From Pseudomonadota bacterium (lineage in GTDB: Bacteria; Pseudomonadota; Gammaproteobacteria; CALCKW01), in NCBI GenBank assembly GCA_039196715.1, contig JBCCUP010000030.1, positions 1 through 52,531 on the forward strand: a stretch of DNA of 52,531 bases. Reading direction: 5' to 3'. The notes under the pieces are model-generated. The model did not search any database. It worked only from the letters and a program-made list of their open reading frames with translations, and was not told the origin of the DNA. The position numbers and the translations under genes are program-made. This document shows positions 16,389 to 24,602 of the stretch, piece by piece. Position 1 is the first letter of the stretch, and the number at the start of each line of letters is the position of its first letter.

Positions 16389-17983
16389 GCACCCCGGCCC
16401 AGACGGACCTGGTCCAGTCCCTCGTGCGAGCGGGTCTGTTGACGCGGCACGAACAACACGCCGTGGACAACCTCGTTCAGGCGCTCGGTGAGGGCGCGCT
16501 CGGTGCCGTGCGGCGGCTCGACACGGTCGATGCGCAGGTGCTCTTCGAGACACTCGACAGAATCAACCCCTACCCACAGGTGAATATCGACACGGTCGCG
16601 CCCGACGCGCGCGCACTGGCGCTCTTTTCGCCGGAGTGGCTGTCGGCGTGGCAGGTCATCCCCTTCGCTTTGTCCGACGGTGGCGATGAGGTATCGGTTG
16701 CGTGTGGTCAACCCGGCGACCTCGCAACCCGCGACGCGGTGCAGGCGCAAGTGCCCGATCTCACCGTCCTCTGGTTCCGCTGTGAGCCTCTGGACCTGGC
16801 CCGCGCACTGACGCGACTCCGCGCGTCGGCCGAGCGCCTGCAGGCCGTGATCGAGTCGGGTGACGACAACGCCGTGGCGATCGTCGATCAGCTGCTGCAG
16901 CGCGCAGTCATACACCGAGCGTCCGACATCCACGTCCAGCCTGAAGCCGGGTTTGCGCGTCTTCGCTTGCGCGTTGACGGTGTGCTCGAGACGGCGGCGC
17001 TGGTGTCGTCGTCTCAATGCCAGGCGCTCTGTGTGCGCTTGAAAGTCCTTGCCGGGCTCGATGTCGCAGACTCACGCGCCGTGCAGGACGGCCACGTCAC
17101 GCGCGTGTTCTGGAGCGAGGAACACCGGTTCCGCCTGTCTGTGTTGCCGACCGACCAGGGCGAGGCGATCGTCCTCCGGGTGCTGTCGACGGACAGCCGG
17201 GCCTTGCCCCTCGACGCGTTGGGCATCGATGCCGAGAGCATGGCGCTGTTGCACGGTGCGTTGGCTCGGCACGACGGCCTGCTGCTGATGGCCGGTCCCA
17301 CCGGCTCGGGTAAGACAACGACCTTGCACGCGCTCCTCGAAACGTACCGCGGGCCGCAACAGAACATTCTGACGCTCGAAGACCCGGCAGAGTACACAGC
17401 GCCCTGGTTGCGTCAGAGCAGCATCGATCCGCAGCACGGCATCGACTACGCCGATGGGGTCAGGGCGGCCTTGCGGCAGGACCCGGATGTGATCCTGATC
17501 GGCGAAATACGGGATCCGGAATCCGCGCGCATGGCCTGGCGCGCGTCGATGACCGGCCACCGTGTGCTCAGCACCGTGCACGCGTCCAGCGCCGTGGCGG
17601 TTGTTCCGCGGCTGGTGGACCTCGGCGTCTCGCGTGCGCTGATCGCCAACCAACTTGCCGCTGTCGTCTCGCAACGGTTGTTGCGACGGCTTTGTGTGCA
17701 CTGCGCGCCGAGCACGCCGCCGCCGCTTGACGACGCTGTCGGTTGCGACGCGTGTCAGGGTCGCGGCTACCGAGGGCGGCTGGCTGTCGTTGAGGTGCTG
17801 CGGTTCGACGACGCCGTGTGCGAGGCCACGGAGATGAACCGGCCGTTGCGTGGGGCCCTCGACGCTGTCGGGTTCGTCCCGCTCGCGCGGCGTGCCTGGC
17901 AGGCCGTGTGTGCAGGGCGAACCACCGTGGCAGAGTACCGACGCGTGATCGGCGTGCCGCCGACGGGGCGCGCGTGTGACTAG
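16385..17983 (+). CDS. mshE: GspE/PulE-family assembly ATPase (MshE-like)
   Basis: A 532-aa protein from GTG 16385, overlapping the previous stop. The N-terminal domain resembles MshEN. The ASDIHVQPEAGFARLRLRVD block begins the ATPase core. Walker A is GPTGSGKTTTLHALLE, the Asp box ILTLEDPAEYTAP, and Walker B DVILIGEIRDPESARMA. A tetracysteine zinc site CVHCA...CDACQGRGYRGR near the C-terminus is typical of extension ATPases. It drives pilin polymerisation from the cytosol, acting on the GspF-type platform encoded next. Confidence 0.93.
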   Translation: MSTPAQTDLVQSLVRAGLLTRHEQHAVDNLVQALGEGALGAVRRLDTVDAQVLFETLDRINPYPQVNIDTVAPDARALALFSPEWLSAWQVIPFALSDGGDEVSVACGQPGDLATRDAVQAQVPDLTVLWFRCEPLDLARALTRLRASAERLQAVIESGDDNAVAIVDQLLQRAVIHRASDIHVQPEAGFARLRLRVDGVLETAALVSSSQCQALCVRLKVLAGLDVADSRAVQDGHVTRVFWSEEHRFRLSVLPTDQGEAIVLRVLSTDSRALPLDALGIDAESMALLHGALARHDGLLLMAGPTGSGKTTTLHALLETYRGPQQNILTLEDPAEYTAPWLRQSSIDPQHGIDYADGVRAALRQDPDVILIGEIRDPESARMAWRASMTGHRVLSTVHASSAVAVVPRLVDLGVSRALIANQLAAVVSQRLLRRLCVHCAPSTPPPLDDAVGCDACQGRGYRGRLAVVEVLRFDDAVCEATEMNRPLRGALDAVGFVPLARRAWQAVCAGRTTVAEYRRVIGVPPTGRACD

Positions 17984-19166
17984 TTTTGCCTACCGCGCAA
18001 TCAGCGCAGAGGGCCTGAACGTGGAGGGCGTCTGTGACGCACACGACCTCGATGACCTGTCACGCCAGGTTGCCGCACGCGGTGAGGTACTGGTGCGGGC
18101 ACGGGCAGCGCGACGGGGCTGGCGAGCCACGCCGAGCACTGCGGAACTGCAGGGGTGGCTCAGCCAGCTGACCGTGTTGATCTCCGCGGGCATCGCGGTG
18201 TCGGACGCGCTCGCGCACCTCGCGGACGCCCCGGATCGAACAGGGCCGGTTTCACGGCAGTTGTTGCATGCGCTCGATCGCGGGCTGCCGCTGTCAGACG
18301 CCATGTCAGCACAGCCGGGAGTCTTCAACGCGCGGGTCTGCGCGCTGGTGCGGAGCGGGGAGGCGACCGGTTCGCTCGATGCGGCCTTGTTGGCACTGCA
18401 CGGCATCGCTGAGCGGCGCACCGCGATGGCCTGCCAACTTCGGCGTGCCGTGACCTACCCGGCGCTGACCTTGTTGGTGTTGATGGTGGCTACGCCGCTG
18501 CTGCTGGCGATGGTCGTTCCGCAGGTCGCCACGCTCGCCGCGCTGACCGGTGCTGCGTTGCCGTGGTACACGGTGTCGCTGGTGGCGACGGCCGATGCGA
18601 TCACGGCATGCGGGCCGACAGTGTTGCTTGCGGTCCTCGTCGCCACAGCGGGGCTTGCGCTCGCGTGTCGACTGAACGCGTCCGTCGGCATGGGGTGCGC
18701 GCGTGCACAGTTGCGTGTACCCCTGGTTGGCACGGTTCTGTGTCAGGCGCATCTGGCAGTGGCCTGTCGGCAACTTGCGGCGATGCACGGTGCCGGCCTT
18801 GTGATCAGCGACGCGCTCGCACTGGCGGCCGAGGGCATCCCGAACCGCTATCTCGCACAGTGCGTGCGCGACGTGGCGATGGATGTCAGCGCCGGTCGGC
18901 AGGTGCACCAGGCCATGGCGCGTGGCGCGGTGTTTCCGCGTGTGATGGTACACCTCATTCGCACGGGGGAAGCGAGCGGTCGATTGGAGGACACCGTATC
19001 GCACGCGGCCGCTGTGCTGGAACACGCCGTGTCGCGCACCACAGACAGGGCAACCCGGGCGCTCGGGCCGCTGGTGCTCCTGGTGGTGGCCGGACTGCTG
19101 GTCTGGCTGGTCGCGGCGTTGTTTCTGCCTCTCTACGACACCCTGTTTTCGCTGGGCAGCGTGTGA
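17976..19166 (+). CDS. mshG: GspF/PilC-family inner-membrane platform protein (MshG-like)
   Basis: A 396-aa protein from GTG 17976, overlapping mshE by eight bases. It has two repeated T2SSF domains, each with the L-x-x-x-G-x-x-x-x-x-A segment (WLSQLTVLISAGIAVSDAL and CRQLAAMHGAGLVISDALA) and RTGEASGRLEDT. Three membrane helices are seen, including LTLLVLMVATPLLLAMVVP and the C-terminal LGPLVLLVVAGLLVWLV. It is the rotary platform that the assembly ATPase acts on. Confidence 0.92.
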   Translation: MTSFAYRAISAEGLNVEGVCDAHDLDDLSRQVAARGEVLVRARAARRGWRATPSTAELQGWLSQLTVLISAGIAVSDALAHLADAPDRTGPVSRQLLHALDRGLPLSDAMSAQPGVFNARVCALVRSGEATGSLDAALLALHGIAERRTAMACQLRRAVTYPALTLLVLMVATPLLLAMVVPQVATLAALTGAALPWYTVSLVATADAITACGPTVLLAVLVATAGLALACRLNASVGMGCARAQLRVPLVGTVLCQAHLAVACRQLAAMHGAGLVISDALALAAEGIPNRYLAQCVRDVAMDVSAGRQVHQAMARGAVFPRVMVHLIRTGEASGRLEDTVSHAAAVLEHAVSRTTDRATRALGPLVLLVVAGLLVWLVAALFLPLYDTLFSLGSV

Positions 19167-20482
19167 GACGGCGGTACGCCATCCTCGAGCACGACACGCT
19201 GACCGTGCTCGGTCGGGGCGGGGTGCGCCGCTGGCCCGTGACCGCGCTCGCCACGGACCCGGGTGCCGCGGCCCGCGCCTGTGCGGGTGCCACCCTGGTC
19301 GTGGAGTCCGGCACGGTCCAGTCGGCGGTGCTGGACACGGCCGCCGTGCCACCGGCCGATCTGCGCCGCTACTGTCACCATGCCTGGCTTGAACACACGC
19401 GAGACGGGTGCGGCAGCTTGCAACGCGTGGGCGAGGTACAGCTGGTGCAGCGAATCGACGGCGCGTCCGGCCTGTCGGCGCTGATGGCGTGGGCCGCGCA
19501 ACGCCGCGTGGGGTTTCGACGTATCCGGCACGGGGGCCAGCGCGCTGAGGTGGTGTACCGCTGCCTCAGGTCACCGCCGGCCGCCTGTGTGATCGGCTGG
19601 GAGGGCGATGCCTGTCGTCACCTCGCGGTGGTGGTGCACGGCACCCTCCTGTGGCACCGCCGCTTGCACCGGGCTGTGGTGTTGTCTGATGCCATGGCTG
19701 AAACACACGCTTTTGTGCAGGAGCGTCGGCTGGTCACGGCAGACACCAGGGTGACGCGGGTCTGGGTCGGTCCGTCGGCCGACGGCGATGGCGCAGAGCA
19801 GGTGGTCGACCCGGACGAGCTCGCGCGCACGCTGCGACTGGTGCCTGCGCGCAACGCCGCGGCCCGTCGGTCGCCAGAGCTGCCCGTGTTGGTGCTCGAC
19901 TCGGCACGCAGTGATTTGCGCAACCCGGCCATGCGCTCCAGCGCCCGGTGGCGCGCGGGTGCACACTGCGCTGCGCTCGTGTCTTCTATTGCTCTGGGCG
20001 TGCTGCTGTCCGAAGCCTGGCGGGAACGCGCGGCAATCGCGCCGATGGCCTTCGGCGCGCCGACAGAAGCCGATAACAGCGGCCTCGGTACCTATCCGGC
20101 GGCTGTGCTGACTGCAGTGCAACGAGACCGCTGGCGGGCGGTGCAGGCGTGGGAGCATCGGCCTGGTGGCGACGTCACGGCCTGGCACGGCGCCATGTTG
20201 AGCGCCGCACGCGCTGTCTCAGCGCTGCCGTTGGGGACGCAGCTGCTGGCTGTCGATTGGGTGGCGGACCCGCCAGCGCAGCACCTGCAGCTGGTGTTCG
20301 CCCCGCCGTCGCGAGCGGGTTCGCGGCTGCCAACCCTGGCGCTCTTCCTCTCTGATGTCTTGCAGCGACAGGGGTGGGGTGAAAATCCGTCGCACCCAAA
20401 CGGGCACGGTGCCACGCAGCGCGACACCGCGGGCGGGCTGACACTGTCGTTCAGCAAGGCACTCGGTGAGCGGCGTGAGTGA
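19163..20482 (+). CDS. Pilus assembly protein, MshI/PilM-N-like
   Basis: A 439-aa protein from GTG 19163, sharing bases with the mshG stop. The N-terminal half is cytosolic and may be a divergent actin-like PilM/MshI domain (VVHGTLLWHRRLHRAVV and earlier strands), with no clear ATP motif. A membrane helix at about 265-283 (AALVSSIALGVLLSEAW) is followed by a PilN-like periplasmic helix and ferredoxin-like domain (TQLLAVDWVADPPAQHLQLV). This would combine the PilM and PilN functions in one chain, as GspL does. The position after mshG and before two further small proteins matches an I-J-K order. Confidence 0.6.
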   Translation: MRRRYAILEHDTLTVLGRGGVRRWPVTALATDPGAAARACAGATLVVESGTVQSAVLDTAAVPPADLRRYCHHAWLEHTRDGCGSLQRVGEVQLVQRIDGASGLSALMAWAAQRRVGFRRIRHGGQRAEVVYRCLRSPPAACVIGWEGDACRHLAVVVHGTLLWHRRLHRAVVLSDAMAETHAFVQERRLVTADTRVTRVWVGPSADGDGAEQVVDPDELARTLRLVPARNAAARRSPELPVLVLDSARSDLRNPAMRSSARWRAGAHCAALVSSIALGVLLSEAWRERAAIAPMAFGAPTEADNSGLGTYPAAVLTAVQRDRWRAVQAWEHRPGGDVTAWHGAMLSAARAVSALPLGTQLLAVDWVADPPAQHLQLVFAPPSRAGSRLPTLALFLSDVLQRQGWGENPSHPNGHGATQRDTAGGLTLSFSKALGERRE

Positions 20483-20996
20483 GCGCGCGCTGTGGGCCCT
20501 GACCGTGTTCAACCTGGCTGCGCTCGCCGCCCTGGGGTGGGCGATCGAGGCCGGTCGAGCGCACCGGGACGCGCGGCTGGACCAAAGGCGCGATTGGGTC
20601 GACGCGCAGCACGACCGCGCAGCCAAGCAGCACGCTGCGGCGGCTGGCTTTGTTGACGCGCTCGAGCGCGCGGGGCCCGTCAACACATTCGACCCCGCGA
20701 TCTGGCGCTGGAACGCCGGCCAACTGGATGCCAACCGCTGCCGTGAGGCTGCCAGCCCCTGTGGTCTGTTGTGGATCGACGAAGACGCCAAGGCCGTTTC
20801 GGCTGATCGGTCACTCCGCAGTTTGGGGTGGCAGTTGCGCTGGCCGGTCGCACACGGTGTCGACGCGCTCGCGGCCCTGCGGTCACTTGACCTGGCACTC
20901 GGGGCCGTTCGGCTGAGCCGCTGCGGCGTGCAACGGGTAGGGTCGATACTGTGGCTCGACTGTACCGGCAGGGTGTTCGGGATGGTCGCGCCGTGA
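20466..20996 (+). CDS. Small bitopic protein, MshJ/PilO-like
   Basis: A 176-aa protein starting at GTG 20466 (an in-frame GTG at 20475 is possible), overlapping the previous gene by 17 bases. One N-terminal helix (ALWALTVFNLAALAALGWAI) precedes a charged coiled-coil segment and a small Cys-containing periplasmic domain. PilO/GspM-type proteins share this plan and pair with PilN. Sequence similarity is too weak to be sure. Confidence 0.55.
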   Translation: MSGVSERALWALTVFNLAALAALGWAIEAGRAHRDARLDQRRDWVDAQHDRAAKQHAAAAGFVDALERAGPVNTFDPAIWRWNAGQLDANRCREAASPCGLLWIDEDAKAVSADRSLRSLGWQLRWPVAHGVDALAALRSLDLALGAVRLSRCGVQRVGSILWLDCTGRVFGMVAP

Positions 20997-21241
20997 CGAA
21001 GTGGCTCGGGTTGCTGCTGCTGGTGGTCAGTGGGGTCGCGTCCGCGACGCCGCTGACCGACCTGCGGCTGTTTTACACCCCCGAAGAACGGGCTGCGATC
21101 GACGCCCCGACGGTGGGTGATCCCAGTCTGCCCACACCCGACGTGGCGGGTTGGGTTCGCTCCTCGGCTGGTCGATCCGAGTTCGCGCCGGGTGACCGTG
21201 GCGGGGCTCGTTCCGGCCTTGTCATTCGGGCTGCGCCGTGA
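20993..21241 (+). CDS. Small secreted protein, MshK position
   Basis: An 82-aa protein from GTG 20993, overlapping the previous stop (GTGA). It has a cleavable signal peptide (WLGLLLLVVSGVASA, cleavage near residue 18) and a short periplasmic part with LTDLRLFYTPEERAAIDA. This resembles the beginning of MshK/GspC-like or PilP-like periplasmic linkers, which connect inner-membrane parts to the secretin. It ends in a four-base overlap with the next gene. Confidence 0.5.
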   Translation: MTKWLGLLLLVVSGVASATPLTDLRLFYTPEERAAIDAPTVGDPSLPTPDVAGWVRSSAGRSEFAPGDRGGARSGLVIRAAP

Positions 21242-22413
21242 GGTGTCGGGGTGGGGTTGCTGTGATGGTGTTGGTGGCGCTGGGGTCGTTGAGCCTGCTA
21301 TCCCTGCTGGTGTGGCGGGGTCCGCCGACGGCCGTGCCCATCGACGGCGAGACGCACCGATTGATGCAAGCGCGCTCGGCGCTGATCGAGTACGCCGTGA
21401 GTTACCCGCAGAACTACCACAGCAGCTCGGCGGGACCGGGCAAGTTTCCGTGCCCGGACACCAATGGCAACGGCAACAGCGGCCCCCGCTGTGCTGCGTT
21501 GGCGATGGGGTTGCTGCCGCGCGACTTTGCCACCTCGCTCGGGGCAGTCCAGGAGCTGCAGCACGATACCAGTACCGCAACCGAGCCGCTGTGGTGGGTG
21601 GTAGCCGGGCCGTACCGAAACCGGCCTGCACCGAGCGGCTCGCCGTCGCACGCGATGGTGTTGAACTCGGACACGGTGCCGGTGCTGACGCTCGATGGCG
21701 TCGCGGATGTGATCGGGCTGGTCATTGCGCCCGGTCCACCCCTGGCAGGCCAGGCGCGGCTGCCCGGCACGGTGCGTGTCGAGGACTACCTCGAGGGCGA
21801 GAACGCCGATGGCGACACCGCCTTTTCACGTGCGGCCGGCAACGACCGGATTGTCGCGATTCGGTGGCGCGATGTGATGCCGTTGGTCGAGCGTCAAGCG
21901 GTGGCGGCGGTGCGAGCGTCGGTGCGGGGGTACTACCTCGCCCACGGCCGGTTCCCCCACCTCGGCAGGCTCGGTGCGCTGGACAGTGCGGGTGACCTGC
22001 CGTGCTCGGCGTGTCACATGCAGGGGTGGGTCTCGGTACCGCGCTACCGGGCCGCTGCCGGTGCGGCGACGATGCAAACCTGTGTCGACGCGCTCGGCGG
22101 TGCGGTCGAGCAGCCGGTGGTCGACCTCCCCGCGTGGTTGGTTCGCAACTTCTGGCACACGCGTGTCTGGCTTCACCTGGCTGGCGACGACTGTGGCGCT
22201 GCGCCCCGGGTGGACGGGCGTGCGGTGTCGGGGGTGTTCGTCGGGGTGGGTCCGCCGCTGGAGATGCCGCCGAGCGGTGTGCGCCAGACACGCGCGGTGC
22301 CCGCGCTCGAGCACTACCTCGACCACCCGGTCAACACGGACGGCGACCACCTCTACACCCGGTACCCCGGGGGGAACGACACCTGGGTGCTGTTGTCGCC
22401 GGGTGCCCCCTGA
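21238..22413 (+). CDS. Pilin-like protein with duplicated LPC-type module
   Basis: A 391-aa protein from GTG 21238. The N-terminus VAVMVLVALGSLSLLSLLVW is a membrane helix without a canonical prepilin cleavage site, as in PilX or GspK-type proteins. Residues about 45-95 hold RSALIEYAVSYPQNY, then GKFPCPDTNGNGNSGPRC, the module found in some pseudopilin-like proteins. A second related unit appears about 220-260 (AVRASVRGYYLAHGRFP, DLPCSACHMQGW), so the module looks duplicated. It is probably a minor pilin or tip protein of the machine. Confidence 0.55.
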   Translation: MRCRGGVAVMVLVALGSLSLLSLLVWRGPPTAVPIDGETHRLMQARSALIEYAVSYPQNYHSSSAGPGKFPCPDTNGNGNSGPRCAALAMGLLPRDFATSLGAVQELQHDTSTATEPLWWVVAGPYRNRPAPSGSPSHAMVLNSDTVPVLTLDGVADVIGLVIAPGPPLAGQARLPGTVRVEDYLEGENADGDTAFSRAAGNDRIVAIRWRDVMPLVERQAVAAVRASVRGYYLAHGRFPHLGRLGALDSAGDLPCSACHMQGWVSVPRYRAAAGAATMQTCVDALGGAVEQPVVDLPAWLVRNFWHTRVWLHLAGDDCGAAPRVDGRAVSGVFVGVGPPLEMPPSGVRQTRAVPALEHYLDHPVNTDGDHLYTRYPGGNDTWVLLSPGAP

Positions 22414-23126
22414 TGCCCACTGGGCGCGACCGTGGCTTCACGCTGCTCGAAGTGGCGCTCGTGCTCGTGGTGCTGTCCATCCTGCTGTCAGGGTTGTTGA
22501 CCCCGCTGGGGTCGGCGCGCGAAGCACACCGCCGTGCGGTGCAGCGCGTCCAGTGGCAGCAGCTCGAGACTGCCCTGGTGGGCCACCTGTTGGCGCGTGG
22601 CCGGCTGCCGTGTGCAGCAACGGCCGACAGCGCCGGGCACGAAGTGATGTCGTCAACCGGGTGTCAGGCCTACGCTGGCTTTGTGCCGGTTGCGTCGCTG
22701 GGCGTCTCCGGTTCGGTTGACCGGCAGGGACGGTTGCTCGATGCCTGGTACCGTCCGCTCCGATACCGGCTATCCGCGTCTGACAACGACGGTGATGGAC
22801 GCGCTGACTACGCCGTCACCGACGGTGTCGTGCTGCAGGCGCCGATCTCGATCCGGGCTGACAACCGCATCGTGCACGCTGTCGACGCGGCATGCGGCAG
22901 CACGGCGACCCGCGCCGACGGCGTGGTTGTGGTGTTGGTGTCGGAGGGGCAGGGCGCCGTGCGCAGTGCGGCTGAGCGCGAGAACCTCGACGACGACAAC
23001 CGTTTCGTCAGCCGGGGTGTCAGCGACGTGCCGGCGTGTGCTTTCGACGACGCGGTGCACTGGGTGACGGAGAACCGCATTCTGACGCTGCTGCTGCGAG
23101 CGGGTGTACTGCCGCGCAGCGACTGA
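22413..23126 (+). CDS. Type IV prepilin-like protein
   Basis: A 237-aa protein whose ATG shares one base with the previous stop. The N-terminus MPTGRDRGFTLLEVALVLVV is a class IV prepilin leader: cleavage after Gly8, then Phe+1 and Glu+5, and a long hydrophobic helix. The globular part contains HLLARGRLPCAATADSAGH, related to the LPC module of the preceding protein, and two further Cys residues. It is the only canonical prepilin in the operon. No prepilin peptidase is encoded here, so one elsewhere must process it. Confidence 0.8.
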   Translation: MPTGRDRGFTLLEVALVLVVLSILLSGLLTPLGSAREAHRRAVQRVQWQQLETALVGHLLARGRLPCAATADSAGHEVMSSTGCQAYAGFVPVASLGVSGSVDRQGRLLDAWYRPLRYRLSASDNDGDGRADYAVTDGVVLQAPISIRADNRIVHAVDAACGSTATRADGVVVVLVSEGQGAVRSAAERENLDDDNRFVSRGVSDVPACAFDDAVHWVTENRILTLLLRAGVLPRSD

Positions 23127-23311
23127 CCATTCCGAGACAGGTGTTGGCGCATTCGACCGTCCGACGTCTGCTCGACCACACCGGATGTCTGACCGTGGGT
23201 GTGGCGCCATCAAGTTCGTCTGCGCCTCACCGATCTGTGCTCTGAGGTGACGCGCTGATCGGCAGGGAGCCGTGCGCGTGCCGATGTGTCCACATGAGCA
23301 AGGAAGCCCGG

Positions 23312-24553
23312 ATGAAGCAGGGAAGCGTGGCGTGGCGTGTGGTGTGCCTGATGGCGTGGGCGTGGTTCGCAACGCCCGCCCAGGCGGCGGACACCGACCT
23401 GCCTGTGGCTCGCATCTACCTTGACGCCGACAGGCAACACCACGTGCAAGCCGCTGCGTCCATTGAACTTGGCGTGCGCGCGGCGCTGTACTCGGTGGGC
23501 AACCGGGCCGGTGGCTACCGGCTGGAGGTCGTGCCTCTGGACCACCGCGGCAACGTCAAGCGTTCCAAGTTGAACATGTTGACGTACCTCGCTGACGACG
23601 CAGCCCTCGCGTTTGTCGGCGGCATGCACTCACCCCCGTATTTGCGCTACAAGGCGTTCATCAACACGAAACGCGTGCTCACGCTGCTGCCCTGGTCGGC
23701 CGCTGGCCCACTGACGCGCGTGGAGAGCGGCGAAAACTGGGTGTTTCGCCTGTCGATCGATGACACAAAGGCCGCCGAGCGGTTGGTCGATTTTGCCCTC
23801 AATCAACAGGACTGCCAGCGTCCGGCACTGCTGCTCTGGGAGTCGGGTTGGGGGCGCACCAACCACAAGACCCTGACGACGTCCCTGGCGCGCGCCGGCC
23901 ACGACGCGGTGCCGGTGTTTTATTTTCCGGGCAGCCTGGCGCGGACCGATGCCTATCTTCTGGCCACAAAGGTGTACGACGCGGGCATTGATTGCGCAGT
24001 GTTGGTCGCCAACGCGCCGGAGGGGGTGCAGGTGGTGTCGGAGTTGTCTCGGCTGCCCGAACCGCCGCGTGTCATCAGCCATTGGGGCATCACCGGTGGG
24101 GACTTCAAACACACCGTGGCAGCGCCCACCCGTGATCGAGTCGACCTGCACTTTCTGCAAACCTGCTACGCCCCGGTGGGTTCGGATGTGTCACCGTTGC
24201 TCGACGACGCCTGGCGGCACGCGCAGGCCGTGGGCGCGGACGTGCTGTCGCTGTCGCAGCTCGATGCGCCTGCCGGCTTCTTCCATGCCTACGACCTCAC
24301 CCTGCTGCTGATTGCAGCGCTCGAGGAGAGCGGTGCGCAGCCCGACGTCGAGACGCTGCGGTGGCGGGTGCGCGAGACGCTGGAGAGCCTGTCCGAACCG
24401 GTCGCGGGGCTCATGCGGACGTACCGGAAACCGTTCGCGGCCTTTGCCGCGGCCACGCCGGACGCGCACGAAGCCCTGGGCCTTGATGACATGTGCATGG
24501 CTCGGTGGGATGACGACGGCCGGATGGTGACGCGGCTTGGGCGGGATCGTTGA
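23312..24553 (+). CDS. Periplasmic substrate-binding protein (LivK/Peripla_BP_6-like)
   Basis: A 413-aa protein. I choose ATG 23312 because AAGGAAG lies just upstream; ATG 23294 has no such site. The signal peptide ends ATPAQA. The mature protein has the two-lobed type I fold: ASIELGVRAALYSVGN, YRLEVVPLDHRGN, AFVGGMHSPP, RPALLLWESGWGRTNHKT, and the second lobe AGIDCAVLVANAPEG. No permease or ATPase follows. The next gene is a membrane histidine kinase, so it may be a sensing partner rather than an uptake protein. The ligand is unknown; amino-acid-like or small organic acids are usual for the family. Confidence 0.75.
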   Translation: MKQGSVAWRVVCLMAWAWFATPAQAADTDLPVARIYLDADRQHHVQAAASIELGVRAALYSVGNRAGGYRLEVVPLDHRGNVKRSKLNMLTYLADDAALAFVGGMHSPPYLRYKAFINTKRVLTLLPWSAAGPLTRVESGENWVFRLSIDDTKAAERLVDFALNQQDCQRPALLLWESGWGRTNHKTLTTSLARAGHDAVPVFYFPGSLARTDAYLLATKVYDAGIDCAVLVANAPEGVQVVSELSRLPEPPRVISHWGITGGDFKHTVAAPTRDRVDLHFLQTCYAPVGSDVSPLLDDAWRHAQAVGADVLSLSQLDAPAGFFHAYDLTLLLIAALEESGAQPDVETLRWRVRETLESLSEPVAGLMRTYRKPFAAFAAATPDAHEALGLDDMCMARWDDDGRMVTRLGRDR

Positions 24554-24602
24554 GCATGCCGATCCAACCGTTGTCTCGGCAACACGAGACGGGCGCACAG
24601 CG

